Part shown: in pieces, positions 16,540 through 25,600 of the stretch
How the letters are laid out: every line of letters begins with the position of its first letter
Numbering within the stretch: the stretch's first letter is position 1
Assembly (NCBI GenBank): GCA_964615375.1
Contig: CAZTOW010000061.1
Coordinates: 1-56,443 of the forward strand
Source of the DNA: CAZKWG01 sp964615375
GTDB lineage: Bacteria; Myxococcota_A; UBA796; CAZKWG01
Length of the DNA: 56,443 bases
Direction of reading: 5' to 3'
The notes under the pieces: model-generated
What the model was told of the DNA's origin: nothing
The model's input: only the letters and a program-made list of their open reading frames with translations
Database searches by the model: none
Translations under genes and position numbers: made by a program

Positions 16540-18243
16540 TCACTCAGCCTGAGGGGGTGGACCCTTAAGAAGGGCCTGCACCGCCTCCCGGTAGGGTTCG
16601 ACGAAGACCTCGGAGCTCGATCGGTCGTTCTTCTCGAGCTCCCGGGCCAGGGCCGCGAGGCAGACGGGGGTGTCGAGCGGGCGCCCCTCGCCCTCGGCCC
16701 AGGCCAGCGCGCGCAGCGCCGCCCCGCGGATGAGGCCGCCGCTGATGGCGAACTGCCGCGAGATGAAGCCCAGATCGATGCCGTCCACGCCGTGCCCCTC
16801 GGCGAGGCCGCGGGTGAGCATGCGGGTCCACAGCAGGTGGCGCGTGGGCTCGTCGGGGACGGGGATGACGATGTAGTCGTCGAAGCGCCGGAAGAAGGCC
16901 TCGTCCAGGTCGCGCGTGCGGTTGGTGGTGGCGACCAGGGCGCCCTCGAAGCGCTCCAGGCGCACCAGCAGGTAGCTGACCACGGTGCGCATCCCGTCCG
17001 GGCCCTCGCCGCTGCTCTCGCGCTGGCGGAAGAGGGCCTCGGCCTCGTCCAGCACCAGCACGGAGCCGGTCATCTCGGCGATGTCGAAGATCTGGCCGAG
17101 GAATTTCTCGGTCTCGCCGAGCCACTTGGACAGCACGCTGGAGAGGTCGAGGCGCATGAGCGGGCGGCCGAGCGCGTTGGCCAGGGCCTCGGCGGCCATG
17201 GACTTGCCGGTGCCGGGGAGGCCGCTCAGCAGGAGGCGGTAGCCGACGCCGCGCGCGGCGGGCCAGCGCTTGGGGAGCACGTCGAGCCGGTAGCGGGCGT
17301 GCAGCAGCCCCTGCTCGAGCTGGCGGCGGGTGGGGACGCTGACCAGCAGATCCTCCCAGCGCGTGTCCACCCGCACGGGGATGGCCAGATCGGTCTCGGG
17401 CACGCCGGTGGTGTCGGCCTGCATGCGCGCCGCGCCCCGGCCGGGCTCGCCGCGCAGGGTCTCTGTCAGACGCGCGTCGTACAGGCCGAGCGAGCGACCG
17501 CCGTGGAGGGGGAGCTCCACCCAGTGGAGCTGGGCCCCTGCGGCGCGGGCGGCGACGCGGGCCTGGGCGGGGGAGGGGCAGAGCAGGACCCGCCGCCCCC
17601 GGGCGCTGCGGGTGCGCCAGAGCAGCTCCTCCAGCAGGGGGGCGCTGGCCGGGGTGTTGTGCGCCCAGGCGTCGACCACCACCCCGCCGTGCGCGGTCAG
17701 CGCCACCGCCACCTGACCGGCCAGCCAGGGGATGGAGACGCCGCTCTCGGGGATGCGCAGGGGGCGCCAGGCGTGCTCGCCGAGGGTGGTGGCGGCCTCG
17801 AAGAGCAGGCCCTCGCGGCTGGAGCCGTGCCAGACCTCCCAGGGGCTCGGGGTCTCCTCGGGCGGGCGCGCGGAGGCGGGCGCGGGCGCGAGGCCCAGCA
17901 CGACGCGGCCGGCGTAGGTGAGGCGCAGGGCGGAGCTGCCGGGGAGGATCGGGTCCTCGCGCTGCTGTCCGACCACCTGGAGCACGCCCCAGGCCGCCAG
18001 GGTGTCGACCGCCTCCGCCGCGTCGTCGAGCCCCAGGCCCACGGTGGCCCCGTGCTCGCACAGCCAGCGCCAGGAGATCACGCCCTTGCGCTGCTGCTCG
18101 TCCTCGCGCTGCGCCTGCTCGGCCAGCTCGCGCACCAGCTCGACGCCCGTGAGCAGCCGCAGCACGAAGCCGCAGGGCTCGGGCAGGTCGAGCCTGGCGA
18201 GGGCCGCGAGCGTGCGCTCGAGGACCTGATCGGGGTAGCTCAA
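16540..18243 (-). CDS. CIS AAA+ ATPase (Afp15/Pvc15-like)
   Basis: The 567-residue protein has an N-terminal helical and winged-helix-like region (about 1-100), a central beta-rich domain (about 110-240) and a C-terminal AAA+ module. The module has Walker A GLPGTGKS (341-348), Walker B VLVLDEAEALF (about 395-405), sensor-1 ATTNR (about 438) and FFRRFDD. CIS and eCIS loci carry one such ATPase near the end of the cluster (Afp15, Pvc15), needed for particle assembly. I start at the TTG at 18243: it overlaps the stop of the upstream DUF4255-like gene as TTGA, is preceded by GGGAGG, and any longer frame would lie wholly inside that gene. The N-terminal region is longer than in classical Afp15. 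Confidence 0.88.
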   Translation of the reverse strand: MSYPDQVLERTLAALARLDLPEPCGFVLRLLTGVELVRELAEQAQREDEQQRKGVISWRWLCEHGATVGLGLDDAAEAVDTLAAWGVLQVVGQQREDPILPGSSALRLTYAGRVVLGLAPAPASARPPEETPSPWEVWHGSSREGLLFEAATTLGEHAWRPLRIPESGVSIPWLAGQVAVALTAHGGVVVDAWAHNTPASAPLLEELLWRTRSARGRRVLLCPSPAQARVAARAAGAQLHWVELPLHGGRSLGLYDARLTETLRGEPGRGAARMQADTTGVPETDLAIPVRVDTRWEDLLVSVPTRRQLEQGLLHARYRLDVLPKRWPAARGVGYRLLLSGLPGTGKSMAAEALANALGRPLMRLDLSSVLSKWLGETEKFLGQIFDIAEMTGSVLVLDEAEALFRQRESSGEGPDGMRTVVSYLLVRLERFEGALVATTNRTRDLDEAFFRRFDDYIVIPVPDEPTRHLLWTRMLTRGLAEGHGVDGIDLGFISRQFAISGGLIRGAALRALAWAEGEGRPLDTPVCLAALARELEKNDRSSSEVFVEPYREAVQALLKGPPPQAE

Positions 18244-19244
18244 GAAGCCTCCCGCCCAGGGGTGCGCGGGTTCTGGTTGCGGGCCATGACCGAGACGAAG
18301 GAGCTCGGCGAGAACACGGGGCCGCCGGCCAGGGTGAGCCGGATCTGGATGTTGAGCGCGGCCTGGAGCGGGCGCTGGAGCGCCTGCATGAGCAGGGCGA
18401 ACTCGTGGTTGGTCAGATCGTGGACCGGGATGAGGGCGACCTGGGCCATGGCCGGGGCCTGGATGACCTTGATCGCGGCGCGCAGCCGGGCGGCCTCGGC
18501 CTCGCCCTCGGGCCCCGCGAGCGCGCGGCTGTCGGCCATCGCGTGGGTGTAGGTGACGAGCTCCTGCGGGTAGGGCAGGGGAGCGAGGGGCACCTCCAGC
18601 GTGCGCTCGAGCTGCACCCCGGCGGCGAGCACGGAGAGCGCCGAGAGCGCGATGGGCGGGCTGGCCGAGGTGCGCTCCTCGGTGCCGCGACCGGGCTCGT
18701 TGGCCACGGCGATGTAGCGCGCCGTGATCGTGATCCCCGGGCGCCACCACAGGCTCGGGGGGCGCACGAAGACGAACTGACCGTCGGTCACCGTCCACTC
18801 CTCGCCGTCCTCCCCGGGCTTCGCGGTCTCGTACCAGCGGCGAAGCGGCTCGGGCATGGCGCCCAGGCTGGGGAAGGGGCTCGGGTCACGGGCCGCGGGG
18901 GCCCGGCCGGTGGGGGGCTTGGCGTCGGGGTAGACCGAGGCCAGCGAGGACCCGATGGCGGTCCCGAGCTCCAGCCAGCTCTCCGGGACGAAGGTGGCCC
19001 GCTCCGAATTCCGGTCGGCCCCGCGCAAGAGGGAGACGCCGGACGCGTTCTCCATCATCTTGGGCTCCGGCCCTACGCGGTAGGGGAAGAGCACGATGTG
19101 GCTGGAGACCGCTCCCTTGGGTGGGAACTGGCCATAGACCTCGACGGTCTCGTAGCCGGCCTCCATCAGCACGCGGCGCGACCAGCGCATGAGGCCGTCG
19201 TGGACCTCGCGGGTCACCTGGGCGACGTGGGCGTAGACGTTCAT
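18240..19244 (-). CDS. DUF4255-like tail-terminator protein (Pvc16-like)
   Basis: The 334-residue protein has an alpha/beta N-terminal part with strands such as SSHIVLFPYRVGPEP (about residues 48-62) and repeated beta segments such as FVFVRPPSLWW, and a C-terminal beta sandwich-like region. Its place directly before the AAA+ ATPase is the position of the DUF4255 tail-terminator (Afp16/Pvc16) that closes the distal end of the tube and sheath. Sequence resemblance is modest, so the family call leans on position. Its ATG overlaps the stop of the upstream gene (ATGA), and its stop overlaps the TTG of the ATPase gene. At 334 residues it is longer than typical Pvc16, because of an added middle region with ionic and Pro-rich stretches (about residues 105-150). 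Confidence 0.6.
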   Translation of the reverse strand: MNVYAHVAQVTREVHDGLMRWSRRVLMEAGYETVEVYGQFPPKGAVSSHIVLFPYRVGPEPKMMENASGVSLLRGADRNSERATFVPESWLELGTAIGSSLASVYPDAKPPTGRAPAARDPSPFPSLGAMPEPLRRWYETAKPGEDGEEWTVTDGQFVFVRPPSLWWRPGITITARYIAVANEPGRGTEERTSASPPIALSALSVLAAGVQLERTLEVPLAPLPYPQELVTYTHAMADSRALAGPEGEAEAARLRAAIKVIQAPAMAQVALIPVHDLTNHEFALLMQALQRPLQAALNIQIRLTLAGGPVFSPSSFVSVMARNQNPRTPGREAS

Positions 19245-22200
19245 TCGACCTCCGGGAGGGCGGCCTGCCCTCCGCCCAGGCGGAGCTGCGCGCGGACGCC
19301 CAGGAGGACCTCGAAGCGCTGGTCCATCTCGTAGTAGCGATCCTCGTCACCCGCTAGAATCACCATCCCGTACTGCCCGCGCACATAGGGCCCCAGCACC
19401 GCGCCCGGACGGTAGGGCGTGAACGTGGCCGAGGCGGTCTCCGAGCGCCGCAGGGACCAGCCGGCCCAGTATTCGCCGGTCACGTTGCCCTCGAAGCCGT
19501 TGAAGCCGCTGCCCAGCAGGAAGCCCACGCGGAGCCCGTGCTGCACGCGACCGAGGCGGCTGGTGCCGTCCGGGGCGTTGGCGCCCCAGGGGGTGCGGGT
19601 GCCGCGCAGCCACAGCGGATTCGGGTCGGGGGCGAAGCGCAGGCCCGCCACGGCGCCGGCCCGGAGGCTCCAGGCGGCGGAGTAGTCGGGCTCGCCCTCG
19701 CTGTTGATGCGGCCGGTGCCGCCGGGCAGCAGGAGGATCTGGATCTCCGGACCGACCTCCACGGCGATGCGCGGCTGGTCGAGGAACCAGAACTCGTACA
19801 GGCTCGACATGTCGAAGGAGAGCCCGTCGGTGTTGGCCGTGGACAGCTGCTCGCCGTCCGAGCAGAGGGCCAGCGTGCTGGGGTCGTTGACGTCGTCCAG
19901 CACGCTCTCGCTGTCCGGGCAGGAGTAGGTGACCTGGCGCCAGGGGAAGTAGCCCAGCGCGCCGGTGAGCTGGAAGTCGCTGTGGGTGTGGCGGCGCCAG
20001 CGCGGCGTGGGGCTGCCCGCGCTCACCGACTCGGTGGGGTGCCAGGCCGGGGAGATCAGCGTGTGATAGCCGACCTCCTCGGACATCTGGACGTTCTGCG
20101 ACCACAGGGCCACGCGCATCCAGTCCTTGGGCCCGACGCGCCGCTGCTCCTGCATGTAGGGGCTGCGCGGGCGCCAGCTCCAGAGGTGCTTGCCGCGCTT
20201 GCCGCGGTTGACGTCGTAGAGCAGGAACATCACCGATTTTTCGGTGCTGGCGACGCGCTCGAGCGGCGGGCGCACCAGGCTCTGGAGGTAGGCCACGGGC
20301 GCCGCGGCCTCCCCGACCAGGATGCGCTGGCGGGTGTCCTTGTGGTTGACCAGCCCCGACAGGCGGCTGGCCTGGGTGAGCGAGATCTCGTCGGCGCGCT
20401 CGGGGTCGTCCGACGAGAGATCCACCGTGCGCTCGCCGGAGCTGTAGACCTCCTCCCCGGCGTCCTCGGCCGTGGCGCCGGCCACCACCGCCTCGTCGCT
20501 GGTCACGCCCTCCTCGGGGAGCTGGCCGCGGCCCAGGCGCTCGCGGGCCTCGATCTCCTTGCGCTCCTTGCGGGAGAGGCCGGTGACGGGCACGGTGCCG
20601 CGGAAGTCGCCGTCCAGCAGCGCCGCGCGCACCAGCGTGGGCACCAGCTCGGGCGGGGTGATGACGGTGTCCTCGCAGACGGCGGCGGTGCGCATCACCA
20701 GGCGGCGCTTGCCGCTGTCCTCGCCCAGGGACTCGGTGCCCCAGAGGATGTGCCAGCCGCTCCAGACCCGCCAGCGGACGCGGTAGAGGGCCTGGCCCGC
20801 GGGGAGCCCGACCAGGCGCTCGACGGAGGGCTTGGACGTGCTGGGATCGTCCACCAGGATGAAGGGCACGGAGTCCCGCGCGCTCCACAGCACGGCCTCG
20901 GCGCCCTTGAGCCCGTCCTTGGCCGAGACGACGACGTCCAGGTCCACCGCGCCGAAGGAGGGCTCGGACAGCGCCTCGATGCGGTCGCGCGTGGTGCAGA
21001 TGGCGATGGGGTCCACCGCGCCGGGGCCGTCGGGGATGGCGCTCGGGTAGAAGCCGTGCCGGGCCAGCACGCTCTTCCACTGATTGGCGGTCTGGGTCTC
21101 CTGGTCGGCGGGCGTCGCGCGGAAGCCCTCGCTGGGGTCGAAGCGCCCGGAGACGTCGAGCTCGACGTGGTCGAGCAGGAGGCGGGTCAGCACCTCGTCC
21201 TTCATGTCCTCGGGGAGCCGGTCCACCAGGGTCTCCAGCCCGACGCGCTTGATGAAGCGCGAGACGTCCGGGGCGCGGCCGGGCATGGACCAGGCGTCGA
21301 TCCACTTCTCCAGCGAGGCGTCGTCCAGGGCCAGCAGCGGCGCGGCCCCGGGGCGGAGCAGCTCGTCGAGGCGCTCCAGCACGGCCGCGTTGAAGGCGTC
21401 CAGGAAGTCCGGGGGCGGGTTCTTCCACTCGTCGAAGCGGGTGACGTAGTCCTCCACCACGGCGGGCGGGAGCTGGTCGTAATTGATGGAGAAGGAGCGC
21501 CCCGAGCTGAGCAGCTGGGGCATCACCATCCCGCTGATGAGCGCCTCGTCGTCGGTCTGGCCCTCGGAGGCGGCGACCACGTCGCGGGCGCCCGCGTTCT
21601 CCTGGAGCTTGCTGGGCGGCGTGTCCATGGCGATGAGGGCGGTGAGCACGCGCAGGTGGGTCGGCGTGTACTCTTCCAGGGCGAAGCGGAGGATCTGCGT
21701 GCCGACCAGGTGGTAGAAGCGCTGGAACTCGCCCAGCGCCAGGCTGCGCGCCGCCGCGTAGCCCTCGTCGGACTGGAAGCTCACGGCCTTGAAGGCCTCG
21801 CGTCGCATCGCCTGGACGTTCAGGTCGGCGGGGTCCAGGCCCGGCTTCTTCAGGGTCGCCGGCGCGATGAAGTGCGCCAGCGGGGCCAGATCGGGGTCCT
21901 GCGACTCGCGGGCGGTGTCGTAGGGGTACATCTGCTCGAAGAAGGGGCCGGAGCTCTGCGGGTCCCCGTCCATGACGTCGTAGGCGTGGCGCTTGCCGTC
22001 ATAGGCCAGGCGCGAGGCGAATCGCCCCTTGATCAGCGCCATCTCCGGGGGCGTGGGCACGCCGCTGGGGCGGTGGTAGCGGATGTCGCGGTAGATGGGG
22101 GCGCCGATGATGGTGCCGTCGGGCAGCTCCTCCAGGTTGGCCGGCAGCGGGCCCTCCTGGAGCCAGCGGGTGGGGCGCATCCACTGGCTCGGCTCGGGCA

Positions 22201-22681
22201 GGGTGTAGAGCCAGCGCTGACCGCGGGCCGAGCTCTCCCAGATGCTGCCCGGGGTGGGCAGGTAGAAGAGCCCGGCCGCGCCGAGGGTCTCCTGGACGAC
22301 GTCCTCCTTGTCGTTCCAGCGGTAGGCCATGCCCTCCCAGAGCTGCGCGCTGAGGTGCGAGATGTCCTCGCGCAGCATCCGGGTGGCCTTGTCGGGCACG
22401 GAGCCCTCGTCCCAGGCGGCGCTCATGTCCAGGAAGTCGACGAGCTCCACGCAGCGGCCATAGGCGGCCTCGACGGGATCGCACTCCTGGTCGTCGGAGC
22501 GGTCGGCGAAGCCGAGCCAGCGCACGGTGGGGGCGAGCGCGTTGGTGGCGGCCTCGAGGGCGGCGGCCTCGGCGAGCTCGGTCTCCGAGCGCTCCTTGGC
22601 GTGGCCCTGCTCGGCGAGCCCGAGCCCCACGAGCCCCGTGGCGAGGATCAGCGTGCTGACGCGGCGGAGGGGCAAGGACAT
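19241..22681 (-). CDS. Exported protein with barrel-like C-terminus
   Basis: This 1146-residue protein has a clear signal peptide (basic MSLPLRRV, a hydrophobic core and a cut near QGHA, residue 28). The long middle is mixed and soluble. The last 200 residues show alternating polar/hydrophobic strands rich in Gly, Tyr and Trp, as in outer-membrane beta-barrels, although the final residue is Glu and not the usual Phe. It therefore should reach the periplasm and perhaps the outer membrane. It overlaps the upstream Pro-rich gene as TGATG and the downstream terminator gene as ATGA, so it is made with the CIS. Classical eCIS have no such protein. An outer-membrane port or anchor is my inference; I do not recognise the family. 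A perfect stem CACCGA-TTTT-TCGGTG lies inside it at 20231-20246. Confidence 0.65.
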   Translation of the reverse strand: MSLPLRRVSTLILATGLVGLGLAEQGHAKERSETELAEAAALEAATNALAPTVRWLGFADRSDDQECDPVEAAYGRCVELVDFLDMSAAWDEGSVPDKATRMLREDISHLSAQLWEGMAYRWNDKEDVVQETLGAAGLFYLPTPGSIWESSARGQRWLYTLPEPSQWMRPTRWLQEGPLPANLEELPDGTIIGAPIYRDIRYHRPSGVPTPPEMALIKGRFASRLAYDGKRHAYDVMDGDPQSSGPFFEQMYPYDTARESQDPDLAPLAHFIAPATLKKPGLDPADLNVQAMRREAFKAVSFQSDEGYAAARSLALGEFQRFYHLVGTQILRFALEEYTPTHLRVLTALIAMDTPPSKLQENAGARDVVAASEGQTDDEALISGMVMPQLLSSGRSFSINYDQLPPAVVEDYVTRFDEWKNPPPDFLDAFNAAVLERLDELLRPGAAPLLALDDASLEKWIDAWSMPGRAPDVSRFIKRVGLETLVDRLPEDMKDEVLTRLLLDHVELDVSGRFDPSEGFRATPADQETQTANQWKSVLARHGFYPSAIPDGPGAVDPIAICTTRDRIEALSEPSFGAVDLDVVVSAKDGLKGAEAVLWSARDSVPFILVDDPSTSKPSVERLVGLPAGQALYRVRWRVWSGWHILWGTESLGEDSGKRRLVMRTAAVCEDTVITPPELVPTLVRAALLDGDFRGTVPVTGLSRKERKEIEARERLGRGQLPEEGVTSDEAVVAGATAEDAGEEVYSSGERTVDLSSDDPERADEISLTQASRLSGLVNHKDTRQRILVGEAAAPVAYLQSLVRPPLERVASTEKSVMFLLYDVNRGKRGKHLWSWRPRSPYMQEQRRVGPKDWMRVALWSQNVQMSEEVGYHTLISPAWHPTESVSAGSPTPRWRRHTHSDFQLTGALGYFPWRQVTYSCPDSESVLDDVNDPSTLALCSDGEQLSTANTDGLSFDMSSLYEFWFLDQPRIAVEVGPEIQILLLPGGTGRINSEGEPDYSAAWSLRAGAVAGLRFAPDPNPLWLRGTRTPWGANAPDGTSRLGRVQHGLRVGFLLGSGFNGFEGNVTGEYWAGWSLRRSETASATFTPYRPGAVLGPYVRGQYGMVILAGDEDRYYEMDQRFEVLLGVRAQLRLGGGQAALPEVE

Positions 22682-25600
22682 CAGATTCGCCTCAGATGGT
22701 CGATGTGGCGGAGCTCCTCGAGCTGCTGTCGGACCTCGCGGAGGAGGGCGCGGGCCTCTGGGCTCTTGATCGCGAGCGCGTTCAGGGCCTGGAGCAGCTC
22801 TCGCTCGGTGGGCGGCTCTCGGGGAGTTGGGGGAGGGGACGCCTGGATGGGGCGCGGGCTCGCCGGAGACGCGGCGCGACCGGGCTCCTGCGCCGCCGCC
22901 TGCGGCGCACGCCAGGAGAGGGTAGCACCCCCGTCGGAGCTCGATGTCGAAGAGGGTGATGGCCCGCCAGGAGATTTGGGAGGAGGCCGTGCTTCGCTGG
23001 ATCGTGTACTGCGATTCTGTGCGGTCTTTGTCCCCCCCCCGGCGCGAGCGCTCCCCCCGGCGCCGGGCGCGGGCTCCTCGGGCTCACGGGAGGGCGGGTG
23101 GACGTGGACCAGGCGCTGCTCGGAGACCGGGGCGGGGCGACGCCCGCCGCTGGCGCTGGAGCCGCCGCTCGCCCTCGGCGCCACGCTCGCGCCGGGCTGG
23201 GGACCGCGGAGGGTCTGGCCGGGCGCGGGCTCGGGCGCCTCCTCCTCCTCGGCGTCCGCGGCCCGAGGCGGCTGGATGTGGGTAGGCGAGAAGAGGGTGA
23301 CCGGGGCCGAGCGCACCGCGCTGAGCCCGCGAGGGCGCAGGCCGGCGGGGCGGGGCTCGGCGCGGGTCCGAGACTCGGCGCGGGCGCGGGCCTCGGTCCG
23401 GGGCCCAGGCGCGGCCCTCCCCGGGGCGGGCGGCGCGGAGGGCGGCGCGGAGCCTGGCCCGAGCTCGGGCTCCTCGGGGGCGGGCGGGCGCAGGAAGGGC
23501 GTGTCCACCAGCCGACCCAGGGAGACCGGACGCCCCGCACCCGCGCGCACCAGGGTGTCCGCGCGGAGCGGGGCCCGCCCGCGGAGGGGCGCCGGGCGCG
23601 CCGGGATGTGTCTTTTTACACTAGGTTGGGTAGTGCTGGCGGGCGCGCTGGCGGGCGCGCTCGGGGGAGCGCCGGGCTCCGGCGGGAGCTCCTCCGGCTC
23701 GGGCGGGCGCAGAAGGGTCTGGTCGGAGGGCCGGATCGCGCGGGCCAGCGCCTGCTGAACGGGGGCCGGGAGCCTGGCCACGGGCACGCGCAGGAGGGCG
23801 CGGGCGGGGGCGGCGGGGCCGAGCTCGGGCAGGACGCGCCGCACCAGCGCCCGGGGGAGCTCGGCGAGGCGGCGGGGTGAGCGGGCCACCTCCCGGAGCA
23901 GCTCGCGGGTCGCGGGGCGCAGGGCGGCCGGGCTGGGGAGCGGGGCCGCGGGGGCGCGGGCGGGGGCCTCGGCGCGGGACTCGGCGCGGGTCCCGGGGGT
24001 GGGCGCGGGCTCGGCGCTGCCGGGGGCGGTCGGGCGAGGCGTCTGCGCCGAGATCGCGGGCTTCGTCCGGCGCGGCGGGGGCGCCAGCGGGTGAGGGGTC
24101 GGCCTCCCGGGCGCGGGGGCCTGCTGGGAGCCGGGGCCGCGGCGCTCGGGCCGGGAGCCGGGGCCGGCGCGGGGGGCGGCCTCGGGGCGGGCCTCTCGCT
24201 CGGCGCGGGGGGCGCGCTCGGCGGGGCGCTTCGGGGCGGGGCGCGCCGGACGCGGCGTGGGGCCAGGACCGGTCGGGCTGGGGCCGGCGGCCTCGGGGGC
24301 GGGGCTCGCCTCCGCGGCGGGCTCGGGCTCGGGCGGGCGCAGCAGGGTCTGGGCGCTGGCCTGGAGCAGCCCGTGGGGCAGGAAGCGCCGCGCCCGGGGG
24401 GCGAGGGCGCCGGGATCGCTGGAGGGCGGGGTCCAGGGGGTGGCGCGCTGAAGATCGGGGGCGCGCAGGAGCAGGGGCCCGCGCAGGGTCGGCCGGGTCG
24501 TCGGTCCGGTCTCCCCTGAGCCGGACTCCCCTGGGCCGGTCTCCCCTCGTCGAGTCTCCCCTCGTCCAGCCTCCCGCGGTCCCCGCTCCCTCGCCCCGGC
24601 CTCGGAGGCGGGGCGCTGGGCGGGCTCGGCGCGGGGGAGGCTCGGCGCGCGGGCGGCGCGCTCCGGGGCGGCGCGCTCCGGGGCCGCGCGCTCCGGCCGG
24701 GTCGGCGCGGGCGGGGCGGAGATCGGGGCGCTCGGGGCCTCCGGTCCGAGCTCCGGGGCCTGGCGCTCGGGCGGTCGGAGCTCCGTGCGCGGGGCCTCGG
24801 GCGGTCGGAGCCCGGTCGGTCGGGCCTCGGGTCGCTGGGTCTCGCCGAGCAGGGAGGGGGCTCGCAGGCCGGTCGGCGGCGCGGGCTCGCGGGGGGCGCG
24901 CGCGGTCGGGCGGGGGGCCTCCGCAGAGGCGCGCTCCGGGTCGGCGGATCGCGGCTCGGCCCGGTCGGGCGGTCGCGGCGATCTCGCGGGTGGCTCCTGG
25001 AGGGTAGGCGCCTCGGCCCGGAGCGCGGGCGTGCGGCCCTTCGGGGCGCCCCGGGGGGCCGCTCCCGAGGGCGTCGGCGCGGCGCTGGTCGCGGGGGAGC
25101 TCGGGCTCGTCGGGGGCGGGGTGAGCGCGCCCTCCTCCTCCACCGGGCGCGGCGCGCGCAGGAGGGGCATGGGCCCGAGGCCCTGAGGCGGGGGAGGCTC
25201 CGGCCGGGCCCCGGGGGCGCGGCGGGGCGTGAGCGGCGTCCCCCGTCCAGGGGACAGGCTCGACGGCGGCGGCGGCTCCTGCGCGTCGCGGGCGCGGGCC
25301 TCGCGGGCCGGGGGGCGTCGGGGGGGCGGCGCGGCGCTCGCGGGGGCGGTCGGGGCGGCGGCGCCGGGGAGGGGGGCGCCCTCGGGGGGGAGCTCCTCGG
25401 GCTCGGGGACCGGCGGGCGCAGCAGCACGCGCTCCACGTCCACCCGACCGCGGGCCAGCGGGGCGCCGATCTCAGCGAGCGGGGCCAGCAGGCTGGGCGC
25501 CCTGGCCAGGGTCCCCGCACCGTCCCGGCGCGGCACGGAGGCCCGGTAGAGGGCCTCGGCGGGGCTCAGCTCCAGGGTCTCGCGCGCCGGGGGGCGGGCG

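Noticed and set aside
19538..23758. Long plus-strand open frame opposite the 1146-aa and Pro-rich genes
   Set aside because: High GC keeps several frames open; the minus-strand frames have signal peptides and coupled starts, this one has no recognisable domain.
23616..25520. Second long minus-strand frame inside the Pro-rich gene
   Set aside because: It is a frame-shifted Pro/Arg reading of the same low-complexity DNA without coupling to neighbours.
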